The notes: a model not told the origin generated them from the sequence alone. Positions 47,877 through 59,045 are shown, counted from the stretch's first letter. The stretch: DNA of 64,000 nt from Synechococcus sp. MU1617 (GCF_020514235.1 NZ_VTLB01000005.1:1-64000), one strand, 5' to 3'. A program made the numbers and translations.

Positions 47877-48974
47877 TCAGGTCTCGGCCTGATCGCTCAG
47901 TGCTTCGAGTTTCTGACGTTGCTCTTCGGCAATGCAGGCACCGATCATGTCCTCCAATTGGCCCTCCAGCACAGGCTCCAGGGTGAAGTTTCGGCCCAGC
48001 CGGTGATCGGTGGTTCGGTTGTCTTTGTAGTTGTAGGTGCGGATTTTTTCGGAGCGGTCACCACTGCCCACCTGGGCGCGTCGGTCGCTGCTTTCCCGTT
48101 CCGCAGCAGCAGCCTGCTCCCGCTCCAACAATTTGGCGCGCAGGATCTCCAGGGCCCGTTCACGGTTCTGCAGCTGGGAGCGTTCCTGGGTGCAGAACAC
48201 ACGGATGCCCGTGGGTTTGTGGAGGAGGTCCACGGCTGTTTCCACCTTGTTGACGTTCTGGCCCCCAGCACCGCCTGAACGTGCGGTGCTGATGTCGAGA
48301 TCCTTCGGATCGAGCTGAACTTCCACGGCATCGGCTTCCGGCATCACGGCCACCGTGGCTGTAGAGGTGTGGACCCGACCCTGGGATTCTGTGGCAGGGA
48401 CGCGTTGCACCCGATGCACTCCCGCTTCAAATTTCAGTTGGCTGTAGACGCTGTCGCCACGCACCGAAAGGATCAGCTCCCGAAACCCTCCCAGGTCGGC
48501 CTCGGTGCAGCTGATGGATTGCACGGCCCAGCCCACTTTCTGGCTGTAGCGCTCATACATCCGTGCCAGATCACCGGCCCAGAGACAGGCCTCGTCGCCC
48601 CCTGCGCCGGCGCGAATTTCCAGCATCACGCTGCGCTCATCGCGGGGATCTCGCGGCAGCAGCGCCAAGGTGAGCCGTTCCGTCAGCGTTGAATGCTGTT
48701 CCTGGAGGCTGATTAACTCATCCTGCGCGAGTTCCTCCATCGCAGCGTCACCGCGACTGTCTTTGAGCAGTTGACGTGCGGAGTCTCGCTCGGATTCGAG
48801 CTTCTGGAGTTCCTCGAAGTCGAGCACGAGAGGCTCAAGCCTTGATCGCTCCCGCGCGATCAATTCAAGCCGCTTCGGATCAGCGGCCACATCAGGGTCA
48901 GCCAGCTGCCGCTCGAGGTTGCGGAAGCTGGCTGTGGCTGTTTCCAGCCGTGTGAACAAGGTCGAGGCGTCCAT
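47877..48974 (-). CDS. prfA: Peptide chain release factor 1
   Basis: 365 residues. The peptidyl-tRNA hydrolysis motif is G237-G238-Q239. The stop-codon reading PAT-type tripeptide lies in [10 protein letters not shown], which marks RF1 (UAA/UAG) rather than RF2. Last gene of the ribosomal supercluster, following rpmE by 15 bases. Confidence 0.96.
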   Translation of the reverse strand: MDASTLFTRLETATASFRNLERQLADPDVAADPKRLELIARERSRLEPLVLDFEELQKLESERDSARQLLKDSRGDAAMEELAQDELISLQEQHSTLTERLTLALLPRDPRDERSVMLEIRAGAGGDEACLWAGDLARMYERYSQKVGWAVQSISCTEADLGGFRELILSVRGDSVYSQLKFEAGVHRVQRVPATESQGRVHTSTATVAVMPEADAVEVQLDPKDLDISTARSGGAGGQNVNKVETAVDLLHKPTGIRVFCTQERSQLQNRERALEILRAKLLEREQAAAAERESSDRRAQVGSGDRSEKIRTYNYKDNRTTDHRLGRNFTLEPVLEGQLEDMIGACIAEEQRQKLEALSDQAET

Positions 48975-48989
48975 GCCCCGTTCTCACCC

Positions 48990-49241
48990 TCAGGCTTTGG
49001 ACTCGGCCTTGGCGGAGTCGGCACCTTTTTTCTTGGTACCCATGCCGTACTTCTTCATGAAGCGGTCCACACGCCCCTCGGTGTCGAGGATCTTTTGGGT
49101 GCCAGTGAAGAAGGGATGGTTGCCGCTCCAGACGTCGACGTGGATCTCCGGCTGGGTGGCGCCTGTGGTCATGACCACTTCGCCGTTGCAGATCACCTTG
49201 GCGTCGGGATACCAGGTGGGATGAATGTCGGGCTTTGGCAT
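48990..49241 (-). CDS. rpmE: 50S ribosomal protein L31
   Basis: 83 residues, opening MPKPDIHPTWYPDAKV. ICNGEVVMTTG takes the place of the zinc-binding CxxC of C+ forms. VDVWSGNHPFFTGTQ is the family block. It has one cysteine only, so it is a C-minus-like L31. A lysine/alanine-rich tail follows residue 68. Confidence 0.95.
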   Translation of the reverse strand: MPKPDIHPTWYPDAKVICNGEVVMTTGATQPEIHVDVWSGNHPFFTGTQKILDTEGRVDRFMKKYGMGTKKKGADSAKAESKA

Positions 49242-49252
49242 CGGTAAAAAAA

Positions 49253-49654
49253 TCAGCGCTTGGAGAACTGAGGAGCCTTACGGGCTTTCTTGAGGCCGTA
49301 CTTGCGGCGTTCCTTGGCACGGGGGTCCCGGCTCAGGTGACCTTCCGTCTTCAGCGGCTTGCGGTTGTCGGCAGACAGTTCACACAGGGCGCGGGCAGCA
49401 CCTTGCTTGATGGCGCCGGACTGACCGGTGAGTCCACCACCGTGAACGTTGACAAGGATGTCGTACTCGCTGGTAAGGCCGAGGGTCTCCAGGGGAGCCT
49501 TCACCGCTGCGATGTACGAGGGGTTGTAGTTCAGATAGTTGTCACCGGGACGACCGTTGATGGTGATCGTTCCATTGCCGGGGACGAGGCGAACACGGGC
49601 GACAGAAGTCTTGCGACGACCGGTACCCCAGTAGACGACGGAATTGTTGCTCAT
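49253..49654 (-). CDS. rpsI: 30S ribosomal protein S9
   Basis: 133 residues. [14 protein letters not shown] at the start and the C-terminal [22 protein letters not shown] tail that reaches the P-site tRNA. Its ATG overlaps the rplM stop as ATGA, suggesting translational coupling. Confidence 0.97.
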   Translation of the reverse strand: MSNNSVVYWGTGRRKTSVARVRLVPGNGTITINGRPGDNYLNYNPSYIAAVKAPLETLGLTSEYDILVNVHGGGLTGQSGAIKQGAARALCELSADNRKPLKTEGHLSRDPRAKERRKYGLKKARKAPQFSKR

Positions 49655-50103
49655 TTGGCGGATGCGGAGGGGTTGAGCTGAAGAGGCTGGGGCTTCTGAG
49701 CGGCGTGGGGATGCTCGGTGCCCTTGTAGACCTTGAGCTTGCGGAACATCTGGCGGCCCAGGGCGTTGTGGGGAAGCATGCCTTTGATGGCCTTCTCCAC
49801 GATCCGCTCGGGAATCCGTTCCTGCAGAGCCTCGAAGGTTTCCACCTTCATTCCCCCGGGACGACCGGAGTGACGGCGGTACAGCTTCTGCTGGGGCTTA
49901 CGTCCGGAGACCTTGATCTTCTCGGCGTTCACAACGACGACAAAATCACCGGTGTCCAGATGGGGGGTGAAGCTGGGGTTGTTCTTGCCGCGGAGCACGG
50001 CTGCCACTTCAGTGGCCAAACGGCCGAGGGTTTGATTCTCAGCGTCCACCACGTACCACTGGCGGTCGATCGAATCAATCGGGGGGAGAGAGGTCTTGTT
50101 CAT
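49651..50103 (-). CDS. rplM: 50S ribosomal protein L13
   Basis: 150 residues from the ATG giving [20 protein letters not shown]; an upstream 18-codon extension is not conserved in the family. Core blocks: [30 protein letters not shown] and [10 protein letters not shown]. Co-transcribed with rpsI. A 156-base spacer separates it from truA, the widest in this cluster, and might hold an internal promoter. Confidence 0.96.
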   Translation of the reverse strand: MNKTSLPPIDSIDRQWYVVDAENQTLGRLATEVAAVLRGKNNPSFTPHLDTGDFVVVVNAEKIKVSGRKPQQKLYRRHSGRPGGMKVETFEALQERIPERIVEKAIKGMLPHNALGRQMFRKLKVYKGTEHPHAAQKPQPLQLNPSASAK

Positions 50104-50259
50104 CGCGCCGGCATGCCGGTTCGGGTATGTCCCGCCTAATGCAGCGGAACTGGGCAAAGGGGGTCGGTCCAGAGCTGGACCTGACGGGGCTAAAGATCGA
50201 GCTTACTCTTCAGCCCTCCAGCTCCTGTGAGTTGGGCAGCATTCCAAGTAGAGGCCCGT

Positions 50260-51141
50260 TTATTCCGGCGTTGAGGGTGGATCCGGAGGAGGATCGCTCT
50301 CGGCCAGAAAAAACCACGGCTGACAATCGTACCAGCCGGCTTTGGTGAAGATGGGCTCCGCATAGCCAGCCCGAAGCAGGCAGAGGCCTGTGGCTGGCGC
50401 TGCCTCCTTCACCTCGTGGCGTCGTCGTTCCCGCCAGCGATGTTCAAAGGCGGCAACACTGAGACGGTGCTCGCCAACGGCCACCAACTGGGCCATCAGC
50501 AAGCGAACCATGCCGTACAGAAAACCACTGGCCTGGATCTCAACCCGCAGAAGATCACCTTGGCGCTCTACGAGCACCTCCTGCACGGTGGTTCTGGCAT
50601 GGGCGCGACGGCTGCCTGCCTTCATGAAGGCGCTGAAGTCGTGCAGACCAAGCATGGTGTTCAAAGCGTCCCGCATGCGGGACGCATCCAGCCTGTGTTG
50701 GTAGCGGTGCCAGCTCCAAGGGCTGAGAAACAGATTGGGACGCCGGCCGTTGTGAATCGTGTACCGGTACCGCCGGTAGATGGCGGAGTAACAGGCATGC
50801 CAATCGAGGGGACGGGCGACGGATTCGCGCACACGAATGGTGCTCGGCAGGCGTCCGTTCAAGGCCGGTGCCCATTTGCGAGCCGGGATCGGGCCACTGC
50901 AGTCGAAGTGCACCACCTGACCGGCGGCATGAACCCCGGCATCGGTGCGACCGGCGGCAAAGGTCTGTACCGGCCGGTGCGGATCGAGCTGGGCGATGGC
51001 TTCCTCCAGCACGGCCTGAACACTGCGACCGTTGCGTTGGCGCTGCCAGCCACAAAATGAAGAACCCTCGTACTGAAGGCTGAGTGCGATCCGCTGAAGG
51101 GACGCTGGCTCAGGACCTGCAGACGAGGGTTCGGTATTCAA
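50260..51141 (-). CDS. truA: tRNA pseudouridine synthase A
   Basis: 293 residues. Start appears to be TTG (LNTEPSS read as Met); no ATG or GTG is available before the conserved [17 protein letters not shown]. The catalytic aspartate is in [14 protein letters not shown]. Other blocks are [14 protein letters not shown] and [11 protein letters not shown]. It makes pseudouridine at positions 38-40 of tRNA anticodon arms. It lies 25 bases after rplQ. Confidence 0.94.
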   Translation of the reverse strand: MNTEPSSAGPEPASLQRIALSLQYEGSSFCGWQRQRNGRSVQAVLEEAIAQLDPHRPVQTFAAGRTDAGVHAAGQVVHFDCSGPIPARKWAPALNGRLPSTIRVRESVARPLDWHACYSAIYRRYRYTIHNGRRPNLFLSPWSWHRYQHRLDASRMRDALNTMLGLHDFSAFMKAGSRRAHARTTVQEVLVERQGDLLRVEIQASGFLYGMVRLLMAQLVAVGEHRLSVAAFEHRWRERRRHEVKEAAPATGLCLLRAGYAEPIFTKAGWYDCQPWFFLAESDPPPDPPSTPE

Positions 51142-51166
51142 ACGTCAGCACTGACGTGAGGTCTGA

Positions 51167-51517
51167 TCAGACCAGTTCAATGATGGCCATCTCGGCATTG
51201 TCGCCACGACGGGGAACGGTACGCGTGATGCGGGTATAGCCGCCCTTGCGATCGCTGTAGCGGTTGGGGGCCTTGTCGAACAAGGCATGCACCAGCTGCT
51301 TGTCGTAGATGTAGCCCATGGCCCGGCGACGGGAGGCGAGGCTGCCGTCCTTGGCCAGGGTGATCATGCGCTCGGCTTCGTCGCGAAGCGCCTTGGCCCT
51401 TGCCTTGGTGGTGGTGACCCGACCTTCGCGAATCAGCTGGGTGGTCAGGGCGCGCAGCATTGCCTTGCGCTGGTCAGCTGGACGTCCCAGCTGAGGAACT
51501 CGGCATTGATGACGCAT
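51167..51517 (-). CDS. rplQ: 50S ribosomal protein L17
   Basis: 116 residues, opening [38 protein letters not shown] and the [18 protein letters not shown] end are typical. It follows rpoA, as in the E. coli alpha operon. Confidence 0.97.
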
Positions 51518-51566
51518 GGTTCTGTCGGTGACGAAGACGAAAAAGGACGTTCAGGCCGTTCTGCGG

Positions 51567-52505
51567 TTATGCAGAAGTGCGGCTCTGGGGGATGGAGATG
51601 CCGATGCGCTCGAGGGCTTCGATCACTTCATCAGCGGATTTGGAACCGAAGTTCTTGATCTCGAGTAGATCCTCGTAGCTGAAGCCCATCAGGTCAGACA
51701 CGGAGTTGACCTGAGCGCGCTTGAGGCAGTTGTAGGCCCGAACCGAAAGGTTCAATTCCTCTAGAGGAATCTGTGCTTCCGCCGAGGGCTCGGGTTCAGC
51801 AGGAACTTCCTCCACGAGAGTGACGGTGGCCAGTGGCTGGAACAGCTCAATCAATTGATTGGCCGACTGAGCTAGGGCGTCGTCGGGAGTAATGGAGCCG
51901 TCAGTGATGATCTCCATCCGAAGGCGCTCGCGGGCCGAACCGCCTTCGGCAACGGCGGTTTCGTCAATGGTGAAATTGACCCGGGTCACAGGCATGAACA
52001 CCGCATCGATCTGGAGCAGATCGATGGCACTGGTTTCTTCGTTGTAGCGATCCACCGGGCGATAGCCGACGCCACGTTCAACGTGAACTTCCAGCTCGAG
52101 GCTGTGACCATCGGCCACGGTGGCGATCGGACGATCGGCATCCACAACTTGAACCTGAGAGGAGAACTGCAGATCTCCGGCCTTAACTTCAGCGGGACCA
52201 GCCACCACAAGACGGCCGATCTCGAGTTCGGCTGAACGGCTGCTGACTGTGAGTTCCTTGCAGTTCAGCAGGATGTCGAGAACGTCTTCACGGACCCCAG
52301 GAACCGTGGCGTATTCGTGATTGACACCGGCAATGCGGATGGCGGTGACGGCACTGCCTTCGAGACCACCCATCAGCACGCGACGCAACGCGTTGCCCAG
52401 GGTCGTGGCCTGGCCACGCTCGAGGGGACCGATCAGGAAGACGCCGGACTGGGCGCGATCCTCGGCCACCTGATGCTCAATGCGATCAATCTGGTACTGC
52501 AACAC
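51567..52505 (-). CDS. rpoA: DNA-directed RNA polymerase alpha subunit
   Basis: 312 residues with a GTG start ([13 protein letters not shown]). The N-terminal assembly domain includes [19 protein letters not shown]. The C-terminal domain (about 245-312) has [22 protein letters not shown] and is linked by an acidic spacer ([15 protein letters not shown]). It binds upstream promoter DNA and regulators. Confidence 0.97.
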   Translation of the reverse strand: MLQYQIDRIEHQVAEDRAQSGVFLIGPLERGQATTLGNALRRVLMGGLEGSAVTAIRIAGVNHEYATVPGVREDVLDILLNCKELTVSSRSAELEIGRLVVAGPAEVKAGDLQFSSQVQVVDADRPIATVADGHSLELEVHVERGVGYRPVDRYNEETSAIDLLQIDAVFMPVTRVNFTIDETAVAEGGSARERLRMEIITDGSITPDDALAQSANQLIELFQPLATVTLVEEVPAEPEPSAEAQIPLEELNLSVRAYNCLKRAQVNSVSDLMGFSYEDLLEIKNFGSKSADEVIEALERIGISIPQSRTSA

Positions 52506-52551
52506 GATCTGAATCGGGGTAAATGGAGAAACCGGTGGAAATCAGCTCGGT

Positions 52552-52944
52552 TCAGACGCGGCGGCGCTTGGGCCGGCGGCAACCGTTATGGGGCAGGGGG
52601 GTGACGTCGCGAATCAGGGTGATTTCGAGGCCAGCAACTTGGAGGGCGCGGATGGCGGTCTCACGGCCTGAGCCAGGACCTCTCACAAGCACTTCAATCT
52701 GACGCATGCCTTGGTCGAGGGCACGACGTGCGGCTGCCTCTGCAGCAGTTTGAGCGGCGAAGGGGGTGCCTTTGCGAGCACCCTTGAAGCCACTGGCGCC
52801 TGCGGACGACCAGGAAATCACCTCACCAGCCGTATCGGTGATGGACACGATGGTGTTGTTGAAGGTGCTCTGGATGTGAGCAACACCGTTGGGAACGTTG
52901 CGCTTGGCCTTTTTGGGCCCGGATTTTTTGACGGATTTAGCCAT
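52552..52944 (-). CDS. rpsK: 30S ribosomal protein S11
   Basis: 130 residues. [32 protein letters not shown] and the C-terminal [18 protein letters not shown] are diagnostic. It lies in the 30S platform contacting mRNA near the E site. Confidence 0.98.
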   Translation of the reverse strand: MAKSVKKSGPKKAKRNVPNGVAHIQSTFNNTIVSITDTAGEVISWSSAGASGFKGARKGTPFAAQTAAEAAARRALDQGMRQIEVLVRGPGSGRETAIRALQVAGLEITLIRDVTPLPHNGCRRPKRRRV

Positions 52945-52979
52945 GGCCGTATGCAGTCAGGGATAAGGATGTAGAGGAC

Positions 52980-53345
52980 TTACTTCTTCTTGCCAGCCAC
53001 AGTTTTCCGCGCACCGCGGCGGGTACGGGCGTTGGTGCGGGTGCGTTGGCCACGAACCGGAAGGCTCATGCGGTGGCGACGTCCACGGAGGCAGCCGATG
53101 TCCTGCAGGCGCTTGAGGGCCATGCCCTCCTGTCGGCGTAGATCTCCTTCGACGGTGTACTCCTCTAGAGCACCGCGGAGTTTCTGAAGATCTCCGTCCT
53201 CTAAATCTTTCACCCGGATGTCGGGGTTCACGCCGGTTTTGGCCAGGATGGCCTGTGAGCGGGTGAGACCAACTCCGTAGATGTAGGTGAGGGACACTTC
53301 AATCCGCTTGTCGCGGGGAATGTCAACGCCGGCGATCCGTGCCAC
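52980..53345 (-). CDS. rpsM: 30S ribosomal protein S13
   Basis: 121 residues with a GTG start. [21 protein letters not shown], the helix-two-turn-helix region around [11 protein letters not shown], and the C-terminal [14 protein letters not shown] tail that touches P-site tRNA. It follows rpmJ. Confidence 0.98.
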   Translation of the reverse strand: MARIAGVDIPRDKRIEVSLTYIYGVGLTRSQAILAKTGVNPDIRVKDLEDGDLQKLRGALEEYTVEGDLRRQEGMALKRLQDIGCLRGRRHRMSLPVRGQRTRTNARTRRGARKTVAGKKK

Positions 53346-53416
53346 GTTCGTTTAGTTGAAAAGGACAGGTACCTCCGAGGTCCTGGAGGCGAGGAATGTT
53401 TCAGAACAGCTGGGGA

Positions 53417-53530
53417 TCAGCCCTGACGCTGTTTGTGCTTGGGGTTAGTGCAAATGACCATGACCTTGCCGTGGCGACGGATCACCCGGCACTTGTCACA
53501 CATTTTTTTCACTGAGCTGCGCACCTTCAT
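53417..53530 (-). CDS. rpmJ: 50S ribosomal protein L36
   Basis: 37 residues; the short size makes it easy to miss. Reading [19 protein letters not shown] then [18 protein letters not shown], it carries the zinc-binding C11, C14, C27 and H32 pattern. It sits between adk and rpsM. No infA lies beside it, unlike in many bacteria and other cyanobacteria. Confidence 0.96.
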   Translation of the reverse strand: MKVRSSVKKMCDKCRVIRRHGKVMVICTNPKHKQRQG

Positions 53531-53577
53531 GAGGCGTGGCTCTCCAAATTTCCAAACGGCAACGTTACCATGCGGGG

Positions 53578-54129
53578 TCAACCAAGCACTGACTCGATCC
53601 GCTTGGTGATCTCCTCGACAGAGCCCTGGGCAGGGACGGAAACCAGGAGACCTTTATCGCTGTAAAAGCGAATCAGAGGTGCCGTTTTCTCGCGGTAGAC
53701 CTCAAGGCGATTGCGGATCACCGCTTCGTTGTCATCGGCGCGACCGCGGGCCAGCAGCCGTTCAATTAAAACGGCGTCATCCAGCTCCAGCAGAACCACG
53801 GCCTGAATGGGTTGCTGTAATTCGGCCAGCAGGGGTTCGAGGGCTTCCGCTTGGGGCACTGTGCGGGGAAACCCATCCAGCAGCCAGCCATCTGTGGTTA
53901 GTGCCTTCATCTGGCTTTCCACAATCGCCAGCACGAGGGCGTCGCTTACCAGTTCGCCGCGGTTCATCACCGCTTCAGCTTCTTTGCCTAGTTCGCTGCC
54001 GGCTGCTACTTCAGAGCGCAGCAGATCGCCCGTGGATAGATGCTTCATGCTGATGGCATCGCACAGTCGGGCGGCCTGGGTGCCTTTGCCGGCTCCGGGA
54101 GGGCCAAGAAAGAGCAAGCGATTTTTCAT
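53578..54129 (-). CDS. adk: Adenylate kinase
   Basis: 183 residues from the ATG giving [18 protein letters not shown], with 13 further codons upstream rejected. The P-loop is [20 protein letters not shown] and LLDGFPRT are the nucleoside-binding segments. The lid insertion is short ([14 protein letters not shown]), so it is the short-form enzyme. It interconverts ATP + AMP with 2 ADP. It lies between secY and rpmJ. Confidence 0.97.
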   Translation of the reverse strand: MKNRLLFLGPPGAGKGTQAARLCDAISMKHLSTGDLLRSEVAAGSELGKEAEAVMNRGELVSDALVLAIVESQMKALTTDGWLLDGFPRTVPQAEALEPLLAELQQPIQAVVLLELDDAVLIERLLARGRADDNEAVIRNRLEVYREKTAPLIRFYSDKGLLVSVPAQGSVEEITKRIESVLG

Positions 54130-54181
54130 GGTTGCGTAATCGTGAGGTGAAGTGAACGGAAGGTGCACTGCCCAGCAGCGC

Positions 54182-55501
54182 TCACTGGCGAACGAGGCCT
54201 TCGTAGCGTTGTGAGATCACATAGGTCTGAACCTGCTTGGCCGTGTCGATGGCCACACCGACCAGGATCAGCAGTGAAGTGGCGCCAAGACCTTGGAAGG
54301 TCTGCACATTTGTGGCGCGTTCCACGGCCGCAGGAATGATGGCGACGGCGCCGAGGAACAGACCACCCAGCAAGGTGAGGCGGTTCTGGACTCCCGAGAG
54401 ATAGTTGGCCGTGGCGCTGCCGGGGCGGACGCCTGGAATCGCCACACCACCCCGTTTCAGGTTGGTGGCGATGTCAGCGGGATTCACCGTGAGTGAGGCG
54501 TAGAAGTAGGAGAAGCCCAGGATCAACCCAAAAAAGGTGAGCGCGTACGGCCAGGGGTTCGCTGCTCCGGGATTCAGGGCACTGGCAGCACGGATCAACC
54601 ACTCGCTCTTGGTGAGGTTGGCGATGGTGACCGGCAGGAAAATCAGGGCTGAGGCAAAGATGATCGGCATCACACCGCCGGCATTCAGCTTGAGCGGCAG
54701 ATAGCTCTGACGGGTTGGGAGAACGCCTGCTCCACCCACCTGGCGCTTGGCACTGACGATGGGGATACGGCGAGCACCCTCCTGCACGAAGATGATTCCA
54801 ACGATCGTGGCCAGGAACACCAGCACAAGAACAATGATGCCCAGCACGGTGTCGCGGTCACCGGTTTGAGCGGCTTCGATCGTGGCGCCGAGGGTGCGCG
54901 GCAGGGTGGCGACGATGTTCAGAAAAATCACCAGTGAGGCTCCCTGGCCGATGCCCCGCTCCGTGATCACTTCACTCAGCCACATCACCACCATCGATCC
55001 GGTGACCAGGGCCAGTGCCGTCTGCACCACAAAGGTCACTTCGCTGAGGCCTTCTATGGCGTATTGGCGCAGGATCATTGCGAAGACCACGCTCTGGACG
55101 AGACCCCATCCCAGCGCCACATAGCGGGTGATCTGGGCGATCTTGCGTCGGCCGGCCTCGCCCTCATTCTTCTGGAGGTCTTCCAGCTGCGGCAGCGCTG
55201 CGGTCAGCAGCTGGAGAATGATCGAGGCATTGATGAACGGCAGGATCCCAAGGGCAAAGATGCCCAGGGTGGAGATGCCACCGCCGGTGAAAATGTCGAG
55301 GAAACCGATCAGCTGTCCACCCTGATCGATGAACTGCTTAAACGCTTCTCGATCGATTCCTGGCATCGGGATGTAGATCCCAAGACGCACCAACAACAGC
55401 AGACCAAGTGTGGTGAGCACACGACTGCGGAGCCCAGGGTTGGTGATCAGCTGGCCGATCACTTCGGAGGCGTTGGGGTTGCGACCCCGACTGACGAGCA
55501 T
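54182..55501 (-). CDS. secY: Protein translocase subunit SecY
   Basis: 439 residues with about ten membrane segments. It includes GIYIPMPGID, the plug-proximal GGISTLGIFALGILPFI region and the C-terminal QRYEGLVRQ. It is the channel of the Sec translocon in plasma and thylakoid membranes. Its start follows rplO by about 100 bases. Confidence 0.98.
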   Translation of the reverse strand: MLVSRGRNPNASEVIGQLITNPGLRSRVLTTLGLLLLVRLGIYIPMPGIDREAFKQFIDQGGQLIGFLDIFTGGGISTLGIFALGILPFINASIILQLLTAALPQLEDLQKNEGEAGRRKIAQITRYVALGWGLVQSVVFAMILRQYAIEGLSEVTFVVQTALALVTGSMVVMWLSEVITERGIGQGASLVIFLNIVATLPRTLGATIEAAQTGDRDTVLGIIVLVLVFLATIVGIIFVQEGARRIPIVSAKRQVGGAGVLPTRQSYLPLKLNAGGVMPIIFASALIFLPVTIANLTKSEWLIRAASALNPGAANPWPYALTFFGLILGFSYFYASLTVNPADIATNLKRGGVAIPGVRPGSATANYLSGVQNRLTLLGGLFLGAVAIIPAAVERATNVQTFQGLGATSLLILVGVAIDTAKQVQTYVISQRYEGLVRQ

Positions 55502-55605
55502 GTCCGGAAGAAAGTGAAGTTGGGCGAAAAGCCAAGAAGCCGCCCGTGGATCGAAATCCAGCGGACGGCTCAGACCCTAGGGCTGACTTGGGGGCGAGCC
55601 CTTGA

Positions 55606-56061
55606 TTAGTCGAGGATTTCGCAGGTGCCACCTGCGGCTTCGATCTTGGTGCGGGCGGAGGCTGTGAATGCCGCGGCTTGCACTGTCAGCGTTTTGGCTT
55701 TCAGTTCGCCGTTGCCGAGCATCTTCAGCGGATGCTTGGGGCTGGTCACGATGCCGTCCTTGACCAGGGAATCCAAGTTGACGGTGCTGCCGTCCTTCAG
55801 GTCGTTCAACGCCGAGACGTTGAGCACGGTGAAGTGCTTGGGATTGACCAGGGGGAAGTGCTTCAGCTTCGGCACCCGGCGGTAGAGAGGCATTTGGCCA
55901 CCCTCGAAGCCGGGGCGCGTGGGGCGACCCGAGCGGGATTTCTGGCCACGCATACCGAAGCCGCAACTGGCGCCCTGGCCGGCGGCGATGCCGCGGCCCT
56001 TGCGCAGTTTGCGGCGACGAGCGCCTTTGTTGGATTTGAGGGAATCGAGTCGGAGAGTCAT
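55606..56061 (-). CDS. rplO: 50S ribosomal protein L15
   Basis: 151 residues. [29 protein letters not shown] is the basic N-terminal extension that threads into 23S rRNA (glycine/arginine-rich), followed by [14 protein letters not shown] and a C-terminal alpha/beta domain ending GGTCEILD. rpmD (L30), which in E. coli sits between rpsE and rplO, is absent, as expected for cyanobacteria. Confidence 0.97.
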   Translation of the reverse strand: MTLRLDSLKSNKGARRRKLRKGRGIAAGQGASCGFGMRGQKSRSGRPTRPGFEGGQMPLYRRVPKLKHFPLVNPKHFTVLNVSALNDLKDGSTVNLDSLVKDGIVTSPKHPLKMLGNGELKAKTLTVQAAAFTASARTKIEAAGGTCEILD

Positions 56062-56067
56062 CGCGAA

Positions 56068-56715
56068 TCAGGAATAGATCTGTTCGAGGGAGATTCCCCG
56101 TTCCTTGGCCGTCTCCTTGTGGGTGCGGAGAAGCGACAGGGCCACCATGGCAGCCCGTGCATTGTTCAGGGGGGTCTTGCTGCCCAGGCGCTTTGCCAGG
56201 ACATTCTTGATGCCGGCAAGTTCGAGCACTGTGCGGATGGAACCGCCAGCGATCACACCGGTACCAGGGGCTGCCGGGCGGATGAGCACGCTCGCAGCAC
56301 CATCCCGACCATTGGATAGGGTCGGGATGGAGTTGTGACGGGTCAGCGGCACCTTGACGAGGTGCTTCTTGCCATCGGCAACGCCCTTGCGGACGGCACC
56401 GATCACATCACCGGCCTTGCCGACGCCAACGCCGACCTGACCCTTCTCGTTGCCGACAACCACGATGGCCCGGAAGCTCATCTTTTTACCGCCTTTGACG
56501 GTTTTGGAGACGCGGCGGATTTGAACCACGCGCTCTTGCCATTCGGAGTCGCGCTCTTGGCCGCGACGACCACCACGCCGGTCGCCACGACGACCGTCAC
56601 GGTCGCCACGGCCGCGGCGCTGTTCCTGTTGCTGCTGCTGCCCTTCGGCTGCCGCTGGAACGTCGGCCGCACCCGGTACGGCGTTGGGATTGGATTGGGG
56701 GGAGGAATCTGTCAT
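56068..56715 (-). CDS. rpsE: 30S ribosomal protein S5 with long N-terminal extension
   Basis: 215 residues against about 167 in E. coli. The conserved protein begins near W59 ([19 protein letters not shown]) and includes the [14 protein letters not shown] and [11 protein letters not shown] blocks. The first ~58 residues are low-complexity: an alanine/proline part, then a Q-run and Arg/Gly/Asp repeats. S5 acts in decoding fidelity at the mRNA entry site; the extension would be solvent-exposed. Confidence 0.96.
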   Translation of the reverse strand: MTDSSPQSNPNAVPGAADVPAAAEGQQQQQEQRRGRGDRDGRRGDRRGGRRGQERDSEWQERVVQIRRVSKTVKGGKKMSFRAIVVVGNEKGQVGVGVGKAGDVIGAVRKGVADGKKHLVKVPLTRHNSIPTLSNGRDGAASVLIRPAAPGTGVIAGGSIRTVLELAGIKNVLAKRLGSKTPLNNARAAMVALSLLRTHKETAKERGISLEQIYS

Positions 56716-56729
56716 GGGTTAAGCAGGAA

Positions 56730-57098
56730 TCAGAACTGAAGGCCCGCTTCCCGGGCGGCATCGGCAAGGGCTTTAATCCGGCCGTGGTACAGATTTCCGC
56801 CGCGGTCGAACACTACCTGCTGGATGCCTTTGGCAATGGCGCGCTTGGCGACCAGTTCGCCGACGGCGACAGAGGCGTCGCAGCTGCCAGCCGGAGCCTT
56901 GAGGCCGGCACGCAGTTCCTTGTCAACGGTGGAGGCGGAGCAGAGTGTGCTCTGGGCCGCGTCGTCGATGACCTGGGCGTAGATGTGGTTGTTGGAGCGG
57001 AACACGGCCAGCCGCGGACGGTCTGAGGTTCCGGTGATGTGACGACGCAGACGCCGGTGGCGTTTCTGCGTCTGCTGTTTGCGGGACAGTTGGGACAT
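56730..57098 (-). CDS. rplR: 50S ribosomal protein L18
   Basis: 122 residues. [23 protein letters not shown], then HIYAQVIDD, and a C-terminal [23 protein letters not shown]. It binds 5S rRNA with L5. Confidence 0.97.
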   Translation of the reverse strand: MSQLSRKQQTQKRHRRLRRHITGTSDRPRLAVFRSNNHIYAQVIDDAAQSTLCSASTVDKELRAGLKAPAGSCDASVAVGELVAKRAIAKGIQQVVFDRGGNLYHGRIKALADAAREAGLQF

Positions 57099-57131
57099 GG
57101 TGGGGGAAGGGTAGGAACGTCAGGACAAGGC

Positions 57132-57671
57132 TTATTTCTTGCCGGACTTGCCTGCCTTGCGCAGGATGCGCTCGCCCTCGTACTTGATTCCCTTGCCCTT
57201 GTAGGGCTCGGGGGGGCGGATGGCGCGGACCTTGGCGGCTTCGTTGCCCACCAGCTCCTTATCGATTCCGGAGACAATCACCCTGGTGTTGTTCTCCACC
57301 TTGAAGGTGATGCCCTCAGGCGCTTCCATCTCGACGGGGTGGCTGTAGCCAGCACTCACCACGAGGGTTTTGCCTTTGACCTGGGCACGGGAGCCCACAC
57401 CGACGATCTCCAGGGCCTTGCTATAGCCGTTGTTGACACCCTCGATCATGTTGGCGACGAGGGTGCGGCTCAGGCCGTGGCGCTCACGGGAGATGCGCTT
57501 GGTGCTCGTGGGTGAGACCACGATGGTGTTGTTGTCCTGGCTGACGCTGACGCCATCAGGAAGGGTGCGCTCCAGTTCGCCTTTGGGCCCTTTCACCTTG
57601 ACGGTGAGCCCGTCGAGGGAAACGGTGACCTTTTCAGGGACGGGAACGGGGTTTTTGCCGATTCGTGACAT
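57132..57671 (-). CDS. rplF: 50S ribosomal protein L6
   Basis: 179 residues, two-fold repeated domain. [28 protein letters not shown] and the C-terminal [27 protein letters not shown] near the sarcin-ricin/GTPase-associated region. Confidence 0.98.
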   Translation of the reverse strand: MSRIGKNPVPVPEKVTVSLDGLTVKVKGPKGELERTLPDGVSVSQDNNTIVVSPTSTKRISRERHGLSRTLVANMIEGVNNGYSKALEIVGVGSRAQVKGKTLVVSAGYSHPVEMEAPEGITFKVENNTRVIVSGIDKELVGNEAAKVRAIRPPEPYKGKGIKYEGERILRKAGKSGKK

Positions 57672-57685
57672 GGTTCAGCTCCGGA

Positions 57686-58087
57686 TCAGTAGACGTAACA
57701 GAGCACTTCGCCACCGACGCCCTCACGGCGGGCGTCGCGGTCGCTCATCACACCCTTGGAGGTGGAGATGATCGCCACGCCCAGTCCTCCGAGGACTTTG
57801 GGCAGGCCGCGAGTGTTTTTGTAGATGCGGAGACCGGGCTTGCTGACCCGCTGCATGGAGCGGATAGTGGGCAGCCTGTGCTTGCCGCTGTACTTGAGGG
57901 CGAGCACCAGTTCGGTGCGAACGCCTTCACCCTGCTCGCTGATCTCGGAGATGAAGCCCTCCTGTTGCAGCACCTTGGCGATGCTGCGGGTCATCCGCGA
58001 AGCGGGGATCTTGGTGGTTTCGTGACGTTTCTCACTCGCATTGCGAATGCGGGTGAGCATGTCGGAAATGGGGTCGTGGTTGGCCAT
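57686..58087 (-). CDS. rpsH: 30S ribosomal protein S8
   Basis: 133 residues. [13 protein letters not shown] at the start and [26 protein letters not shown] at the end. In E. coli S8 represses the spc operon at the L5 start; that target was not examined structurally here. The usual S14 gene between L5 and S8 is missing. Confidence 0.98.
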   Translation of the reverse strand: MANHDPISDMLTRIRNASEKRHETTKIPASRMTRSIAKVLQQEGFISEISEQGEGVRTELVLALKYSGKHRLPTIRSMQRVSKPGLRIYKNTRGLPKVLGGLGVAIISTSKGVMSDRDARREGVGGEVLCYVY

Positions 58088-58106
58088 AGGTGTCGACGGG
58101 GAGGGC

Positions 58107-58646
58107 TCAGTTGCTCTGGAACGGCATTCCCATCTCGCGGAGGAGGGCCCGGCCCTCTTCGTCCGAACGGGCAGTGGTCACGATGGTGATGTCCATGCCC
58201 CGGATCGCATCGATCTTGTCGAAGGAGATCTCAGGGAAGATGATCTGTTCGCGCACCCCAAGGGTGTAATTGCCGCGGCCATCGAAACTCTTGGGGCTGA
58301 CCCCGCGGAAGTCGCGGATGCGGGGCAGCGCCAGGTTGATCAGGCGCTCGAGGAAGGCATACATCCGATCACCACGGAGGGTGACGGCACAGCCGATCGG
58401 CATGCCCTGCCGAATCTTGAAGCCGGCGATGGCTTTTTTGGCACGGGTCACAACGACCTTTTGGCCGGTGATCTGCGCCAGCTCATTCACCGAAGCCTCG
58501 AGGGACTTGGCATTGGCGGCGGCTTCGCCGAGACCCCGGTTAACGGTGACTTTCAGCACCTTGGGGACTTCGTGGATGTTGGTGAGGGAGAGATCCTTCT
58601 GCAGCTTGGGCTGGATGGTCTCCCGGTAGCGCTTCTTGAGTGACAT
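58107..58646 (-). CDS. rplE: 50S ribosomal protein L5
   Basis: 179 residues. [35 protein letters not shown] and [24 protein letters not shown]. It binds 5S rRNA and forms the bridge to the 30S head. Confidence 0.98.
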   Translation of the reverse strand: MSLKKRYRETIQPKLQKDLSLTNIHEVPKVLKVTVNRGLGEAAANAKSLEASVNELAQITGQKVVVTRAKKAIAGFKIRQGMPIGCAVTLRGDRMYAFLERLINLALPRIRDFRGVSPKSFDGRGNYTLGVREQIIFPEISFDKIDAIRGMDITIVTTARSDEEGRALLREMGMPFQSN

Positions 58647-58686
58647 AACGGGTTGGGGTGCTTCTGGGCGTGGTCAGAAGTCGGGA

Positions 58687-59043
58687 TCAGTCGAGGACTT
58701 CACCGGTTTTCTTGAGCCGGCGCTTCTTGGTGCCGTCCTTGTCGACGACGATTTCAACGCGGCTTGCCACCTTTTTGTCGGTGGAATACAGCATCACGTT
58801 GGAGGCATGCAGGGAAGCTTCCTCCGTCACGATGCGGCCGGTCTCGCCCTCTTGGGTGGGCTTTTCATGGCGGGTGCGCATGTTTACGCCCTCCACGACG
58901 ACACGGTTCTCGTTGGGCAGAGTGCGCAGAACGGCACCGGTCTTGCCCTTGTCTTTGCCGGCGATTACCTGAACGGTGTCGCCCTTACGGATGCGCATTT
59001 TGATGCGCTCGGTGGCCTTGGCCTTGGTGGTTGCAGTCGCCAT
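58687..59043 (-). CDS. rplX: 50S ribosomal protein L24
   Basis: 118 residues. The KOW motif is in [21 protein letters not shown], followed by [14 protein letters not shown]24 is an early assembly initiator. It starts 2 bases after rplN. Confidence 0.97.
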   Translation of the reverse strand: MATATTKAKATERIKMRIRKGDTVQVIAGKDKGKTGAVLRTLPNENRVVVEGVNMRTRHEKPTQEGETGRIVTEEASLHASNVMLYSTDKKVASRVEIVVDKDGTKKRRLKKTGEVLD

Positions 59044-59045
59044 GG

